The notes under the pieces: model-generated
What the model was told of the DNA's origin: nothing
What the model saw: only the letters and a program-made list of their open reading frames with translations
Database searches by the model: none
Translations under genes and position numbers: made by a program
NCBI GenBank assembly: GCA_015680685.1
Contig: MNCI01009414.1
Span: 1-64,000, forward strand
Reading direction: 5' to 3'
DNA length: 64,000 nucleotides
Source: Gnetum montanum
Lineage: Eukaryota > Streptophyta > Gnetopsida > Gnetales > Gnetaceae
Shown: positions 11,941-24,596 of the stretch, in pieces
Layout of the letters: every line of letters begins with the position of its first letter
How positions within the stretch are numbered: position 1 is the first letter of the stretch

Positions 11941-14516
11941 GCAAATTTGAAAGAGCATCTGATCTTTTTGGACCCGTTACCGTTTACAACTACCTTTACT
12001 CCCCATCCACTCATTCAATTTACTATTAAAAGATAAAAATGAATCCTCTATTCTTAAAAGTATGTATTTCAGTGATATTTAATAAAAAAAATTGAAATAT
12101 AAAGTTGCAGTAGTGAAGCTTTTACAAAAATTTGAAATTTTAATGATTTATCTTACGGAAAAACGTTTGATTTGTCTTACATTTTTAACATCAACAATAA
12201 AGACTTTTCAAAAAAATCTGCAAAAAAATTCATAAAAAGCTTTTAAAAGTGAGCCATAAGAAATCATAGGGCTTTTGAAAAGAAAATCTGTAGGTTAAAA
12301 AAGGGCTTTAGGAAAAAAAATCTATGAAAAGAAAAACCAATTTAAAGGATTTTTTTTAAGATCTAAAGCAGCAAAGACTTTGAGAAGAAAAAATGTACAT
12401 AAAAAATATGACTTTATTACTATATCATGACATTGGAATTTCAAAATTGGCTCTTGAATTATATATTTAAATGATAATAACAATTTCATCATTGCCCAAA
12501 AAGTTACCAAACCAATGAAAAATGGTAAGAAGAGATAGGACCTTTTTTAATCAGCTCCAAATCAAAATGGTCTTGTACGGTGGTGCAACACATCTATAAA
12601 ATTAGAATGTCGATTTCTAAAAGGATATTTACAATCTTCAACTTTCTAGGCATAGTACTCTTATTCCTTTACATATGGCAGGACTAATAGGAAATGCTAA
12701 AGTTTTTTTTTTTTCCTTTGTTCATTTACTTCTTAAAAAATTGAGATTGGTTAGGTATTATATGAACATGGTGAAATTCAAACCTATGACCACAACATAA
12801 CTTTATTCATTTACTTATGGTCACATATGTACAAAAAGGTCATTTAAAAACCTTTTAGTTTTATTTTCTTCCACCAATTAAATCATAGCCCAAGAAACGA
12901 AAGTTATGTTACAACAAACTTAAAATTATTATGAAGGTTATAAAATATCAAAACTTATGTTATCATGTAAATAAAAGAAAGGACTCATAACTAAGACAAA
13001 AGATTGATTTTTTTATATGAAACTTCATAAATGATCCTAGATAAAATTACCATTATTTTTATATGAAACTTCATAAATGATCCTAGATAAATTTACCATG
13101 TAAAAGAAAGCTAGACAAGTGTTTTTCAAAAACATAAGTTCAAATTACACATATAAACTTTCACTTTAAATACTATAAGTTCTCTTGCAAGTAAAATGAA
13201 AGGAAAGGTCAAAGAATGTACAATAAAATCATGGTTATATATTTCTTCCACTAGAAATTAGATTAGATAACCATTTAATGGCAGGAACTTACCTTGATAG
13301 ATTTCTTCCTCCTTCATAGCTCTTCAATGCATCTATAATATTATGGCAAAAATGCTAATAGCTATGCATCAGGGAGAAGAAAATGTTAAAACATGAAGAA
13401 CTTAAAAACACATTTTAGAACAAGTTCTAGAACTTTAGGCTATTTACAAGATGTAAAGAAATATGCAAAGAAGATGAGTTTGTATTATTTATAAATTTAT
13501 ATATATATATTAAGTAAAAAATAAAGTAAAGATTATACTAAAAATATATAGAATTTGCAATTTTCTCTTACATATATTTATACGACTTCCCTAATAAGGA
13601 TATTGAAATACGCAACATATTTTTATTCCTAAATTTAAGTGACTAAGACATCATAAAATTTTAGGACAAAAAGATAGATAGCCTTTCCAATTTCATTCTC
13701 ATAGCAATAGTACTATTTAAGAAACTATAATTGTTTCAATAACATCAAAAACATTTGTGGTAACTTGAAAAGTAATATTGCATCTTAGTAATTTTTGTCA
13801 TGAATACACATAAATCCATGATTTAACCTATTTTTTGCTAATAGTATTTTTCAGTTATAGAGCTTCTTGGACTCTCATCAAAAACTCTTACAATCAAGAT
13901 GCTATTTCATCACCATTTTATATATTTACCTAGGAAAGTAGCTTTCTAAAAAAATTACAAAAAAACTTTCCATTCAAAGTGATGTTACCCATAACGATAT
14001 ACAGTATTATATTTGGTAGTCTACATGCCACCTATAACTAACATGATGATGATGTATGAAACTTGTTTGTTTCAAATGTTCCAAAAAAAATTTTAAAATG
14101 TAAACGTCATTTTAATTAATAACTGTAAATTAATTAATAACGGTAACTTAGCCCTCAGGACTACGAGTTTGAGAAAGAGATTGCAGTTGAAAAGCTGAAC
14201 AAAAATTTGCATAAAACAAACGAAAAACACACAACGGAAGAAACCAAGACTTTGGGTAAGCCACAAGCCAAGCATTTGCAGCAGAAGCAGAGGCTATCAT
14301 GAAAAATGTCAAGCTTAATTTCATGACATTCAAACTATTACAGGCTTACCACTGGCAGAAATGTCAAATTCTGCACTGCATCATAATTTGTCATAAAATT
14401 CCGCTGCATAATTTGAACAAATATTTGTTCCATATATACTGTTGTTGAAGCACTCAGAAGAACTAGAAACTTAAAATTGAAATTTTAAATAGATTTATGC
14501 CCAACTAAAAATGTAG
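11941..14516. other. AT-rich non-coding stretch
   Basis: No gene is recognised. A 53-bp near-perfect tandem pair lies at about 13009-13100 and is listed separately. A weak B-box-like sequence on the minus strand at about 12760-12785 is noted under rejected items. Confidence 0.5.
13009..13100. repeat. Tandem pair of about 45-bp units
   Basis: ATATGAAACTTCATAAATGA followed by TCCTAGATAAA and TTACCAT occurs twice in direct succession with one or two differences. Confidence 0.75.
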
Positions 14517-14826
14517 TGTAAGATATCCTCTAGTTCAAAAATTATAAAATTGGGAGAATAGAGAATTCTTGTTATTGATTGCTACAAAATTGTATAGGGG
14601 AGTAGCATATTTATGCTACTGTGAACAAAAATGAAAATGGAAAGTAGAGAAGAAAAAGGAGAAGAAAAGGAAACTTGAGTAAACCATAGAAACAACCATA
14701 ACTATGATCTAAAAAAGTATGGAAATACATGATCTTGAGCAGCAAAATAAGAGCATGTGCCGAGAATGATGCAATCAAGTGGTTGGTGAGATTTGGCTTT
14801 GCAAGCATGATCACATAGTTCACACA
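14517..14826 (-). mobile_element. Ty1/copia 3' LTR
   Basis: Read on the minus strand this begins TGTGTGAACTATG and ends ATATCTTACA, the TG...CA ends of an LTR of about 310 bp. Just upstream in element orientation is a purine-rich tract (CTTGAGGGAGGCTC, complement of about 14827-14842), as expected for a polypurine tract. The LTR contains CATAAATATG as a TATA-like site and CAATAACAAGAATTCTCTAT near its end, typical of the R region of plant copia LTRs. The RNase H remnant directly upstream supports the orientation. Confidence 0.65.
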
Positions 14827-14929
14827 AGAGCCTCCCTCAAGCTGATGTGGCAGAGAAACACATCAAGGCTTGCTAATAGAGTGAACATCATTGCCTTCCT
14901 CAAGATGATAATTAGTGTTGTTGAAGCCA

Positions 14930-15250
14930 ATTGAGCACAGGATGGTATGAAACTGAACGTGACCAAGACCTTTCGTGAATATGTCTACAAGTTGAGAAGA
15001 AGAGGGCACAAAGACAAACTACAATAACTTTTCCTCATATTTTTGGTGAACAAAATGACAAGCCATTTCAATATGTTTAGTCTGCTCATGAAAAATTGGA
15101 TTGATAGTGATGTGGATTGTGGATTGATTATCACAATGTAAAGGAATTCGCCTTGGAACCTCAACGAACATGTCTTTGAGTATAGTAGTTAACCAGACTA
15201 CCTCCTTTGTTACCTTGGTGATGAGTAGCGAGTAACCCTACTTTCAACTA
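14930..15250 (-). pseudogene. Ty1/copia RNase H remnant
   Basis: The minus strand reads EVVWLTTILKDM, then LHCDNQSTIHITINPIFHEQ, TKHIEMACHFV, and SSQLVDIFTKGLG. These are the diagnostic C-terminal motifs of copia polyproteins (D-N-Q-S-A, N-P-x-F-H-x-R-T-K-H-I, Q-L-A-D-I-x-T-K). At least one stop interrupts it. The end lies about 100 bp before the polypurine tract and LTR, as in intact copia elements. Everything upstream of RNase H is missing; the sequence passes within about 230 bp into the Athila-like element, so the copia piece is a 3' fragment. Confidence 0.75.
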
Positions 15251-15487
15251 TACAAATAACTAAGAGTTCACATGTGATCCAGTCAAATTTTGTGGACTCT
15301 ATGTCTTCTTCTGATACACTAACCTTTAGAAAGTAAACTTTGCCCTAACAATCATTCATTGTCTTCCCAATTACACTTGTGATACACAAAGATATGGTTA
15401 AGTGTAATTGAGGCATATGATTTTTCTTATTTTATGTTTTATGCTCCTGGTGTTTAAAATAGAGAAATGAAGTAAGTTCATGAGAAA

Positions 15488-15760
15488 TCAAATGGCACTA
15501 TGAACAATATGGACATAAATTTGATACCTAAGCACAAAGTGTATGAACTTCTCACGCACATACACCACGACCATTAGCTCCTTTTCTATTATAGTGTAGT
15601 TTAGTTGTGCCCTGGTGATGCTTCTACTGGCACAATGTATATAATAAGGTCTCTTTTGATTATCCAATTGTGTCAGTACAGCTCCAAGTGCATACTTAGA
15701 AGCATATGTCATAATGTGAAAAGGCCTAAATCAATTTGGAGCTTGAAGGATTGGCATCTA
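15488..15760 (-). pseudogene. Ty3/gypsy RNase H (Athila-like)
   Basis: MTYASKYALGAVLTQLDNQK, then ASRSITRAQLNYTIIEKEL and a VHSA end match the canonical Ty3/gypsy RNase H (T-D-A-S...G-A-V-L-x-Q, N-Y-x-x-x-E-K-E-L, D-H-x-A-L). The catalytic T-D-A-S aspartate reads Tyr here (T-Y-A-S), so this domain is inactive. The open frame starts at an in-frame codon rather than a true ATG, because it is part of the polyprotein. Confidence 0.8.
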
Positions 15761-16600
15761 GATTAGTTTCATTTTTAGAGTGTTAACTATCTTTTTGCAT
15801 GACTCTATCCATTCAAAAGATGCATCCTTGTTGGTGAGTTTCACTAGCAATTTTGCTATCTTAGAAAGATTTTTGATAAATCTTTGACAATATCTTATAT
15901 GGTCCAAAAATGATCTAACATCCTTGACTATCTGTGGCCTTTGGGTGATATTCTACATGACTCAAATTTTCTTAGGATTTACTTCAATACCTTTCTAAGA
16001 GATTTTGTGTTCCAACACTATACCATCCTAGACCATGAGATGGCTTTTTTGCTGATTGAGCTTGAGATTGTTTTCCATACATCTTTTCAATACTTGCTCC
16101 AACTAGTGCAGTGCCTATTTGAAGTCCAACCCATATGTTGAGAAATCATCCATGAATACCTCAACGTCATTTCCCATTTGTTTCTAGAAGATGCTTAGTA
16201 CTAATCTTTAGAAGGTGGCTAGTGTAATACAAAGACCAAAGGGCATTTGCCTATAAGCAAATGTTCCCCATGGATTGGTGAACGTCATTTTCTCCTAATC
16301 TTCAGGTGCAATGCAAATCTAATTATATCCATTGTATCCATCCAGAAAATTGTAGTACTCATGTCCTATGATGGTATCTAGGACTTGGTCAAAAAATGGT
16401 AGAGGAAAGTGATCCTTGAATGTAGCAGCATTCAACATTCGAAAATCAATGCATACTCAGCACTTGTCCCCCTTCTTTGAAACAATCACTTTAGAACTAA
16501 CCCATTTACTATCCACAATAGGATAGATGAATCCTACCTTTAGTAATTTCTCCAACTCCTACTTGACTACTTCTTTCAGTTTAGGATTAAGCCTTCTTTG
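15761..16600 (-). pseudogene. Ty3/gypsy reverse transcriptase (Athila-like)
   Basis: Motifs in order on the minus strand: a WVSSKVIVSKKG-like finger segment, VCIDFRMLNAAT, a DQVLD segment with YYNFLDGYNGY, WGTFAYRQMPFGLC, then the active site FMDD. The Y-to-F change in Y-x-D-D is normal for Athila. At least eight stops or frame changes interrupt the domain, including one in the GYNGY region. The catalytic aspartates remain. Confidence 0.75.
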
Positions 16601-17560
16601 GGGTTGGCATCATGGTTTGATTACAAGATCAGTATATATTTGATGTTAATAAATTCTTGGATCAATTCCCGTGATCTCATCGTAAGACCATGCAAATGTT
16701 GTGGCCATCTGTTAACTACTTCCATCAACTTCTTCTTTTGTTCTTCCTTTAAATTAGCATTGATTATTACCAGCTTCTTATTGTTTAAGAAATAATATTT
16801 CAATGTTGCCAATAGAGCCTTTAATTCCAATAGTTTTGGCTCCATAGTGTCTAGGATCTCTAAGTGTCCCTAGTTTGTTTCTTCTTCTTGAATTATTCGT
16901 GGGTAGGAATGTCTTGTCTTTAATTGCTCTAACTTACTAGCCTCTTCTACGTAGGCACTAACAATCTAATCTGTTGGTTCTATGTACTTTTTGAATTTAG
17001 TTTCTTCATTTGTGATCAACCACTAGGTGCCTTCTTGTTGTGTGGCTACCGCATACAGACAGTTTTGCACACATATTTCTTCTATACATTTATTGCATTT
17101 CTTGGTATCTTTCTGTTTAACTTCCCATATTCTTTCTATGCAATTGCACCCATTATCGTTGTATGCAATCCATGGAACTCTTCGTCTTTGGATGATACCA
17201 ACTTCATCTTCCTTAGAGATTTCCATGGACAAGTCTCAAACACCAAGCTTAACGTCAATAATGCTAAGCCAAGCACTTCCCATTATGATTGGGAATTCTT
17301 CCTTATTCTTACCTACCTACATATCTAGAAAATCTATAGGGTAAGACCAATCATTGATGGTGGCGATCACATCATCCACTTGTCCTAGTGGAACTGTGAT
17401 CAACTAGCCTTCAAGCACTAACTGAATGTTACTTTGCTTCAATGATGGTAGATTGTAGGCCTGATACATGTCTTGTGAAAATAGATTCCCTTTTAACTTG
17501 GAATCAAGCAGAGCTTTGCATGATTTTTGCCCTGCTACTTGAAGGTAAACTAAGGGACTA
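16600..17560 (-). pseudogene. Athila-like protease and linker region
   Basis: A broken frame includes VPLGQVDDVIATINDWSYPI and PIMIGSAWLSIIDVKLGV, resembling the flap and the L-G-R-P-W-L-A-T-I-D C-terminal part of gypsy proteases. Downstream, 17232-17023 and 16845-16621 carry charged linker sequence (for example a KELVIINANL-like stretch and EEQKKKLMEVV), common between protease and RT in Athila elements. A protease active-site D-S/T-G is not clearly visible because the frame is broken there. Confidence 0.55.
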
Positions 17561-19990
17561 CATAGATCTATTCACTTCTATTGAAGTGCTCTTGCCTTTA
17601 TCAAATATGTGATGGTTTGGGTAAGCATGACAGTTGTAATATTTGATGTTGATGAAGATGGAAGCTTGTGACTTTCAGGAGGACTTGATGTAGATGAGGG
17701 AGGAGTAGAGGTAATCCCTATGCTTTGACCCTTCTTTGGACTTGTTCAGAAGAATGGTTGTTTCTTGGGTTGTAGTTCACATGTGATTACCTCCTTTTGC
17801 ATGTTATCCACCCTTGTTGCACTTTTCTATTGTAGTTGAGACAGCAATTCCCCTTGCATGATAGGAGATGGCATTGGTGGTAAAGGATTTGAATGTTGGT
17901 TTAAAGAATTAACTATTAATGGATGCATATACGAGTTTGGATCTTTCCTTGGAGGTGCTGGTCTATGGTACTCAGTTAGATAGTATTATGGAGTTTGAAC
18001 AACAACATTACCAAGAGATATTGGACATTGCACAAAGTATCCATATGGATCTGGTTATTGATATGGATCTTATTAGCATGATGGTGGCATAGCCCATGAT
18101 TGGGATTATTGCCACTGCTGATAGTACTACTCTTGTGGCTGCAGTAAAGCTCCATTGGAATAGTATGTGGGTTGGAAGTTTTGCTTGTAATTACCTTGAG
18201 GGTAAGGTAACCTTTTGGGCATCTATTTCTTGACAAATTTGGGGTTAAGTGTGTATGCCCCTATTTCTTGTAAGTGTGCTAATACTGGACAACATCCCTT
18301 GGGATGTTCGTATTGGCATACAACACATTCTTCCTCATCTTTGGAGCTTGTGTCTAAACATTCAGCCATTGAAGCCACTTTGCCCTTTCATCCAAAATCT
18401 CTCTTCTTTTTCTTATTCTAGGCCTTTACCAAAGGCTTTCTCTATTTGCTCCTTCATAATCTTTAAAGCAATTGTACATCTCTCATCAATTGAGTCCCAC
18501 ATCTTCACTACCTATGCTGCTATATCAATGACAAATTTTTGGATCAGTAGAGTTTTCTTTTGAATTGCCTAATCCAAGGTCTCTTCTTCCTATGTGTCAC
18601 AAACTCTTGCATCCCTTTTTCTAATAGACGGATCTTTGTTATATTCTTTTGCTGATTCTCTTTTTCTTAACTCACCTTGCTCCTTAACCACTTGGTCAAT
18701 CAATCGTTGTATTTGATGGGCATTCATTTCAAATAATTGGCCTTGGGCATAAATCTCAAGGGTCTCTCTGGTCTTGTTTTATAACCCATCAACAATGTGC
18801 CTTAGTTGTTTCCATTGAGAGAATCCATGGTTTGGGTATCTGTGCAATAGTGAGTAATACTTGCTCATTACTACATCAAGGGATTCATGGCTTCCTTTCT
18901 TCCATCATTGGATTTGTTTCCTTAGATTGGACACCCATGAATAAATTTGATATTTGTCATTGAAGATCTCCAACATGCTATTCCATCTCTTGATTGATTT
19001 TAGTTCAAGAGATATGTACTAGCTCTTAGCTTCTTTCACAAGTGTCTGTAAAAACAACTTCAATTTTTGCCAATCATCATGCCCAGATTTGAGGGTGGTT
19101 GGTATATGTATAGCTTCCTATATATTAATCATACTATGGGTTGCCATCAATGGTTCACCATCATGATTAGGTTCGTGAGCTTTGTTGTAGTGATGCCTCC
19201 TTTTGTGCTCATACCTTTCTTGATCCTTTCTTTGATCCCTGCATCTTCTTTGTTCATAGTCTTCATCTTCTTCATCAAAGTGCCTTGGACGATGGTCATG
19301 ATGATCATGAGTTCTTTCCCCCCTATCATGGTCTCAATATCTTTGTCTCCTCCTATTAGAGTCTACTAATGATTGTGAAGATGCGAATGAGGTAGTAGGA
19401 AACTGATGCCAACTTGTCCTCCTTCAATGATTTTGATACTCTTTCTTATGGTGTTCAACAAAAACTCTTGGCCTTAAGTTCTACCTATACTTGGAGTCGA
19501 TTGCCTCACTTCGCGGCGTCTCTACTAGAGTGGAATGTAATTGAACTTTGACAAGTCCTTTAAGTCTAATGATAGGTGTTTGAGAAGGGTCCTCATGATT
19601 TTGGTGGAGTTGTTCTACAATAAATGCATTACCATCTAGTACTTCAAAGACAACTAAAGTGTTCACCTGCTTTCCCTTGCCATGTACATGCTTGATTTCC
19701 ATGGTAGCATCTCTCCTCATCTAGCCCTTTGTGGGTTCATAGGGCCATGTGCTTAGTCACATGGTATTCTTCCTAGATTTGGTTCAAGTTCATTCTCCTT
19801 AATGCAATTTGAAGCATGTTAAGTGCTACTCGATCTAGAGGCAAGACTATGATGCCTTGTATGTCTCTCCACCTCATTTGTTGATCTTGATGAAAGATAA
19901 AAGTAAAATCTGGATGATAAGGATCCATGTGAGCATATGTGATTTTGGTTTGCATTAGCATCCCCATTCTTCTTCATTGTTGATTCTATC
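17561..19990 (-). pseudogene. Athila-like gag region
   Basis: The central part (about 19060-18700) reads a broken Retrotrans_gag-type helical domain, including VKEAKS, SIKRWNSMLEIFNDKY, LRKQIQ and SLDVVMSKYYSLLHRYP. Upstream is a strongly charged Arg/Asp/Glu/His stretch (about 19330-19150), and further up two open frames at 19967-19773 and 19720-19481. Downstream (17990-17650) is Pro/Ser-rich linker. The frame is broken repeatedly. Confidence 0.6.
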
Positions 19991-20173
19991 ATTGCCTCTT
20001 GGTAGTTCTTTGGTAGGTGGTGATTGATCTTTTAGTAAAGCCATGTTATGATTTCCAAATGTTTAATAAGTGTGCTTAATTGTTTGGAATTATTAAAAGG
20101 TTATGAATTTGACTTTGGATTCCTGATATAGCTAACTTTATGAAATTAATTACTCAACATACATTGACTTATC

Positions 20174-20190
20174 TCCAGTAATGGCGCCAA
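20174..20190 (-). other. Primer-binding site, tRNA-Asp type
   Basis: The minus strand reads TTGGCGCCATTACTGGAG directly after the LTR end CTCCACCACTCATCA. The Athila/tRNA-Asp site is TGGCGCCGTTGCCGGGG, so this copy has a few transitions. Position next to a CA LTR end supports the call. Confidence 0.75.
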
Positions 20191-20700
20191 TGATGAGTGG
20201 TGGAGTAATCCAACACCCAACCATACAAGTCACAAGTGTTCATGTGCAACCAAATTGTAGTTTGTGTATGATAGAGCAACAACTTGAGTTCACATTCTTT
20301 GTAAAGAAACTTCAAATTTTTCTATGAAGGACAATTTACACCAAGGATCTAGTTTAAGACCTTATTGGTTTAAGCATGGATGAACTAACCAAAGATATTC
20401 AAGATGATATCCCTTGGTGTATGCTCTTTGTTGATATTATTTGTTCTAAGATGTGTGTGTGAAGTATAAAAATTTACAAAAGAAAGTAAATGAAGGTACA
20501 ACAAATAAGGTGAAGGATGAACCAAGAGAGTTCATTCAAAATCACCAATTATATACAAATCTCATTGTTGAGATAAATAGTACTATATATACATATATTG
20601 CTTGTACTTGATATATTGGTCACACAATGATGAAATAAGTAGTCTATCAAATATTTTTAATTCAAAACTTGCATATTAGGACAACCCTCAGATATTTGTT
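20191..20700 (-). mobile_element. Athila-like 5' LTR, outer boundary not resolved
   Basis: On the plus strand the LTR edge reads TGATGAGTGGTGGAGTAATC, immediately before the primer site in element orientation. A TATA-rich stretch (TATATATAGTACTATTTATC on the minus strand, about 20575-20597) may be the promoter. The far end was not identified, and no second LTR is present to compare. Confidence 0.5.
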
Positions 20701-23308
20701 ACAAGAATCCTATGAAGACATCATCAAGTCATTGATACAAGTCAACCATGAAATCTCTTAGTTTGTTTGAACAAGTCTAAAATCCATGAAGGTATGAAGT
20801 ATTGTGTTTGGTGTATTTGTCCATCCACGCAAATTCTATATGAGATGTAAGAATTTATCAATTACATCATCCTTTGATGCAATTGTATATCATTCGAGTT
20901 TGTATAAATTGGTTTCTACACTAAATAATAAGTTACAACTAACAAACTCTAATTCAATTACTTGTTTTTCCACCATACCTTTAAATATTTGGTTACAACT
21001 TACAAATCTAAGAATGTTGGATAGTAGAGCTCAACTTGGGCTGGTTGGATGAGTTATTTTGTCTCAAATTGTTAATTTCTTGTCTATGTGCCCAACCACT
21101 ATAAAACAGGGTTTCTTGTCCTTAAAAAATTTTAAAAAAGTTAAGAGGATGTGTCTAGTTTCATTTGAAGAAGCCTTTGCATATCTATCATTAGTAAAAC
21201 ATATGAATAAATACATTACCTTGCATATTTGAGAAACAAGGATGTTGAAAGAATTTTGATTGAAATATAAAGATAAGAATAAGTTTACTTGGATGATGAA
21301 AATAAAATCAATGAAATATAATTTTTTGCAAGTTAAATAGGATTTTTCAATTACATGAAAACAATGATTAATTCAAGCACATCAAATAAATGTTGGGCAA
21401 GTCATGCTTGAATATGTACAAAAGAAATTTCATTGGAGCTTCATGAAGTACATGAAGAGGAAACAAAGAGGATAACCAATATTAATGACAACATTTAGGC
21501 TAGGGAAAGAATGGATAAGCTAAATCCCCAATCTAACATATTTTGGTGGATGTTTCACTAGCTCTCAAGATAAATGACCTATTTAAATGTGCACTATTTA
21601 TAGTTTTGATTGATGATGATACTTTGACTAGGACATAAAGTGGACAAGGTAGGCAATCATATTTTAGTCACAATATGGTTCATGCTTACTTTGCTTCAAT
21701 ACAATATATTTTCTCTTCAAAATAGGATAAATGTTATTATATGAGATCTTCTCCATAATATTTGAGGAGTTTTAGGGGATTTCAATTAATCTGTCACATT
21801 TAATTTATGTCACCAAATATTTTTAGCATATAGTTCAAAAGGAATCCCAAAAGACATATGTCAAATGTGGCAAAATTGCAAACATTTTCCCAAAAGGATA
21901 TAACAAATCATCAATTATCCCAATGAAGAATTGTCTCAATTAAGCAAAATTTCTTCAAAACTTATAATTCTTTAAGAAAATAAATGAATAAATTCATGAC
22001 CACAACTACAATATTTCTAATTGTAAATATATTACATTTTACAACAAAAAATTTCATATTATCAGTAATTTTTAATTCTTCATCATCATCACCTTTGCCT
22101 TGTAAAAACATCAATATTTTGTAATTGCTGCTTTATAAACTTGATGAAGCAATAATAACAACATACTGATAAACCATCAAATACACAAAAAAACAAATTG
22201 TACATCTTTTTATTAAGCCCTAAACCCTCTTAAATATGTTAGACCAGTTCCCTCTACCTAGTATCATTTGCATAATTCCTAAATATCTACATTGGGATAC
22301 AAACAAGTCATACCTCACTAAAATACAAATTTCACTTCAATGATTCATGTATAGGCTTCAACTATAAGAAAAATATCATATCTCATACCTCATCTTGTTC
22401 ATACAAGACATAGTTGTCACTAAAATACTTGTGTTTCAACTCCATTTTTAGGCAGCATATGATGTTAAAGAAAATTAGGGTGAGTGATAGATATAAATCA
22501 AATATACAATCAATAGTACCATGCAACAACAGGAATCTTATTTTTAATTCAATGGGAGGGCAGGTGGCTACTAGGACATGTATATTAGTTGACTTGCAAA
22601 TAAGTTATCCTTGAGCTACCACACTATAAGCAGTTTAGATTTATAATGAGCAAGACAGAAAATGAAGATGATAAAAAGAAATAAGAACTAAATGTTGACA
22701 TTCTACTCTATTGATTTTTAGTGAGTTTGGCCCATCATAATGTTTATGATATTGTATTATTCTGCTTAATAATATTTCAGGGGAAATGATCGCATTCAAC
22801 CATTAAAAATAGTATTGTTGTTTCCATGATTGCATATCTATGAATCAAATTCTTATTTATTATTTCATTTTAGTTATATTTGCCCCAGAAAAAGTGTTTA
22901 TTTCAACAATTTTGCAATATGTACAAGCCAGCTCCATTTTCCCCTATTTTTCCACTTTTTGAAAAATCAGAAATTGCTGGGTCCAATTCAAATATGATTT
23001 TGCTAGATATGCATAAAGAAGTAGAGTTTCTAAAGTCTTCCACAAGAGAAACTCAACATCTTCATACTAATATGTTGTCTAAATGCAGAATAAAACATGC
23101 ACAGTTCAAGAATATCAAGGAATTAGCTTCAACAATTAGCTGGCAGATAATATCACAATGGTGTACTCCAAGTAGGATACACTGTCATTAGAAATCACTA
23201 TTCCAGTAATAGATTATTGAAAAAGTAAACTTCAAATGAAAAAACCTGGGATATTAAGTTTCATTTTAAAAAACTCACATTAGTCACTATAAATACTTAC
23301 ATTTCCAG
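20701..23308. other. AT-rich non-coding stretch with one unrecognised frame
   Basis: No recognisable gene. The plus-strand frame 22880-23191 (103 codons) has ordinary protein-like composition (DMHKEVEFLKSSTRETQHLH and KNIKELASTISWQIISQW) but no family I recognise, and it lies just beyond the broken end of the kinase pseudogene. Missing 3' kinase exons were looked for here and not seen. Confidence 0.45.
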
Positions 23309-23570
23309 AGCAAAGCTTAGCTAAGATTCACCCAAGTGACCACGTGTCATTTTTTTCATCATAAGAAAGTCCAAGAATAACCTCAGGTGCACGGTAAGCT
23401 CATGACTGTACATATGTAGACAGATAAGCAACTGCTTCCAAGGTCAATAACTTTTCCTTTACAATAACTGAAATTCTTTATAAGAATATTTTCTGACTTC
23501 AAATCACAAGCCCAATACCATGCAAGCAATTCAACGATTCCAAGAGTCGGACACCAATGGACAGATTAAA
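23309..23570 (-). pseudogene. DYRKP: DYRKP pseudogene exon: catalytic and activation loops
   Basis: Shows LLESLNCLHGIGL, then D-L-K-S-E-N-I-L with the preceding I-H-C codons partly deleted, VIDLGSSC (the D-L-G form of D-F-G used by DYRKs), a disrupted stretch, and Y-V-Q-S-stop-A-Y-R-A-P-E-V-I-L-G. DYRKs need the Tyr of Y-x-Y in this loop; the region is Y-V-Q-S followed by a TGA. The W-S-L-G motif is followed by TGA in place of the Cys codon. The exon ends at a GTAAGT-like donor. Confidence 0.8.
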
Positions 23571-24332
23571 AATTCAAAAACTTATGAAAAAATACATCAT
23601 ATACAAAATCAAATCCTAAAGCCTTCTTGAAAATAAGAACAATATTTTATGAAGGGCTGGCAACCCAACAAAATTGACAATCAAATTACATTACCTACAA
23701 GTGTGCTATATTAAAATATTCTTCCCTTCCAAACTCTTTATTAAATGTCTGAAATTCATATATATTAGCTCTCAAAAGTTCACATACAATGAAAAGATGT
23801 TCCTATAAAAATTATCATTTCAACAATTTAGTCATGAATTTTTATAGCTAAATGTATGATGCATTATATGTTCTTAGAAATACTTAGGACACTTTTGTCA
23901 AATATTGCAGTAGACTGGTAGGACACATGACCTACCAATGGCAAAATAAAAATAACAAAAAAGAAAAATTGAAAATAATTTCACACAATACTTTAGGGCT
24001 CCTAATTAAAGGCATGTAAAGCACTTTATCTCACATTGCAATAAGAATGAGGGTAAGGATGAATTCATAGTTGGCTATGTGAAAGAAAATATTGCCTAAA
24101 TAACTTTTAAGTGTTTATCTAGACTGTGATCTTTGTGTACCTTGCGGATCAAGCAAATGATTTGTCTAAGGATTGAAAATATTATTTTGTATCTTGAAGT
24201 TTGAAAAGGAGAAACTGCCTAAAGGTAAAACAGAACTTAACCTTTGTTAATAATGTTAGATGATGTATTTGTTATTTCCAGTATTTCTCTAAATTACCTA
24301 AATATTGATGTGTATTAAAAGAAACTTACCTG

Positions 24333-24596
24333 ATAATAGAAATAGTCATAAAGACGCACAATATGGTATTTGTCAGCAGGATCATGTCTATCGACATATA
24401 TGAGAAGCCTTGATCCAAAAAGTCCTTGTTATTTTTAATTATTTTCATGCACACACCCAATCCTGTATGTAGGTCATGTGCTTGAACGGCATTGCTAAAG
24501 GCAGCTGATCCTAAATGTTCAATGACTTGGTATCGGCCTGCTATAATAGAATTTATCTCAAATGGGAAATCTTTTTCTGCTTCATATCCTCTGTCC
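24333..24596 (-). pseudogene. DYRKP: DYRKP pseudogene exon: kinase N-lobe
   Basis: Acceptor TTGTTGACAG leads into DRGYEAEKDFPFEINSI, then the glycine-rich loop (G-S-A-A-F-S, the DYRKP version) and the conserved VCMKIIKNNKDF. After DQG the frame is lost: family members continue with about eight residues of the L-D-E-I-K-L-L type that are missing here. Reading resumes in another frame as LIYVDRHDPADKYHIVRLYD and ends at CAG/GTAAGT. Exon borders match the expected splice signals, so this is a degraded gene, not an intronless retrocopy. Confidence 0.85.

Larger units (their letters stand above)
15480..20700 (-). mobile_element. Decayed Athila-like Ty3/gypsy element, truncated after RNase H
   Basis: Reading from high to low coordinates: 5' LTR edge, primer-binding site, gag, protease, RT, then RNase H, all broken by stops and frameshifts. 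RT carries EVFMDDFSTYG at about 16110-16150 (-), and FMDDFS is characteristic of Athila. The primer site fits tRNA-Asp, also usual for Athila. Integrase and 3' LTR are absent: homology stops at about 15480, close to the copia fragment. The upper boundary of the 5' LTR could not be fixed, so 20700 is approximate. Confidence 0.7.

Noticed and set aside
12755-12790. B-box-like sequence on the minus strand
   Set aside because: AGGTTTGAATTTC resembles a tRNA B-box, but no A-box or SINE body was found around it.
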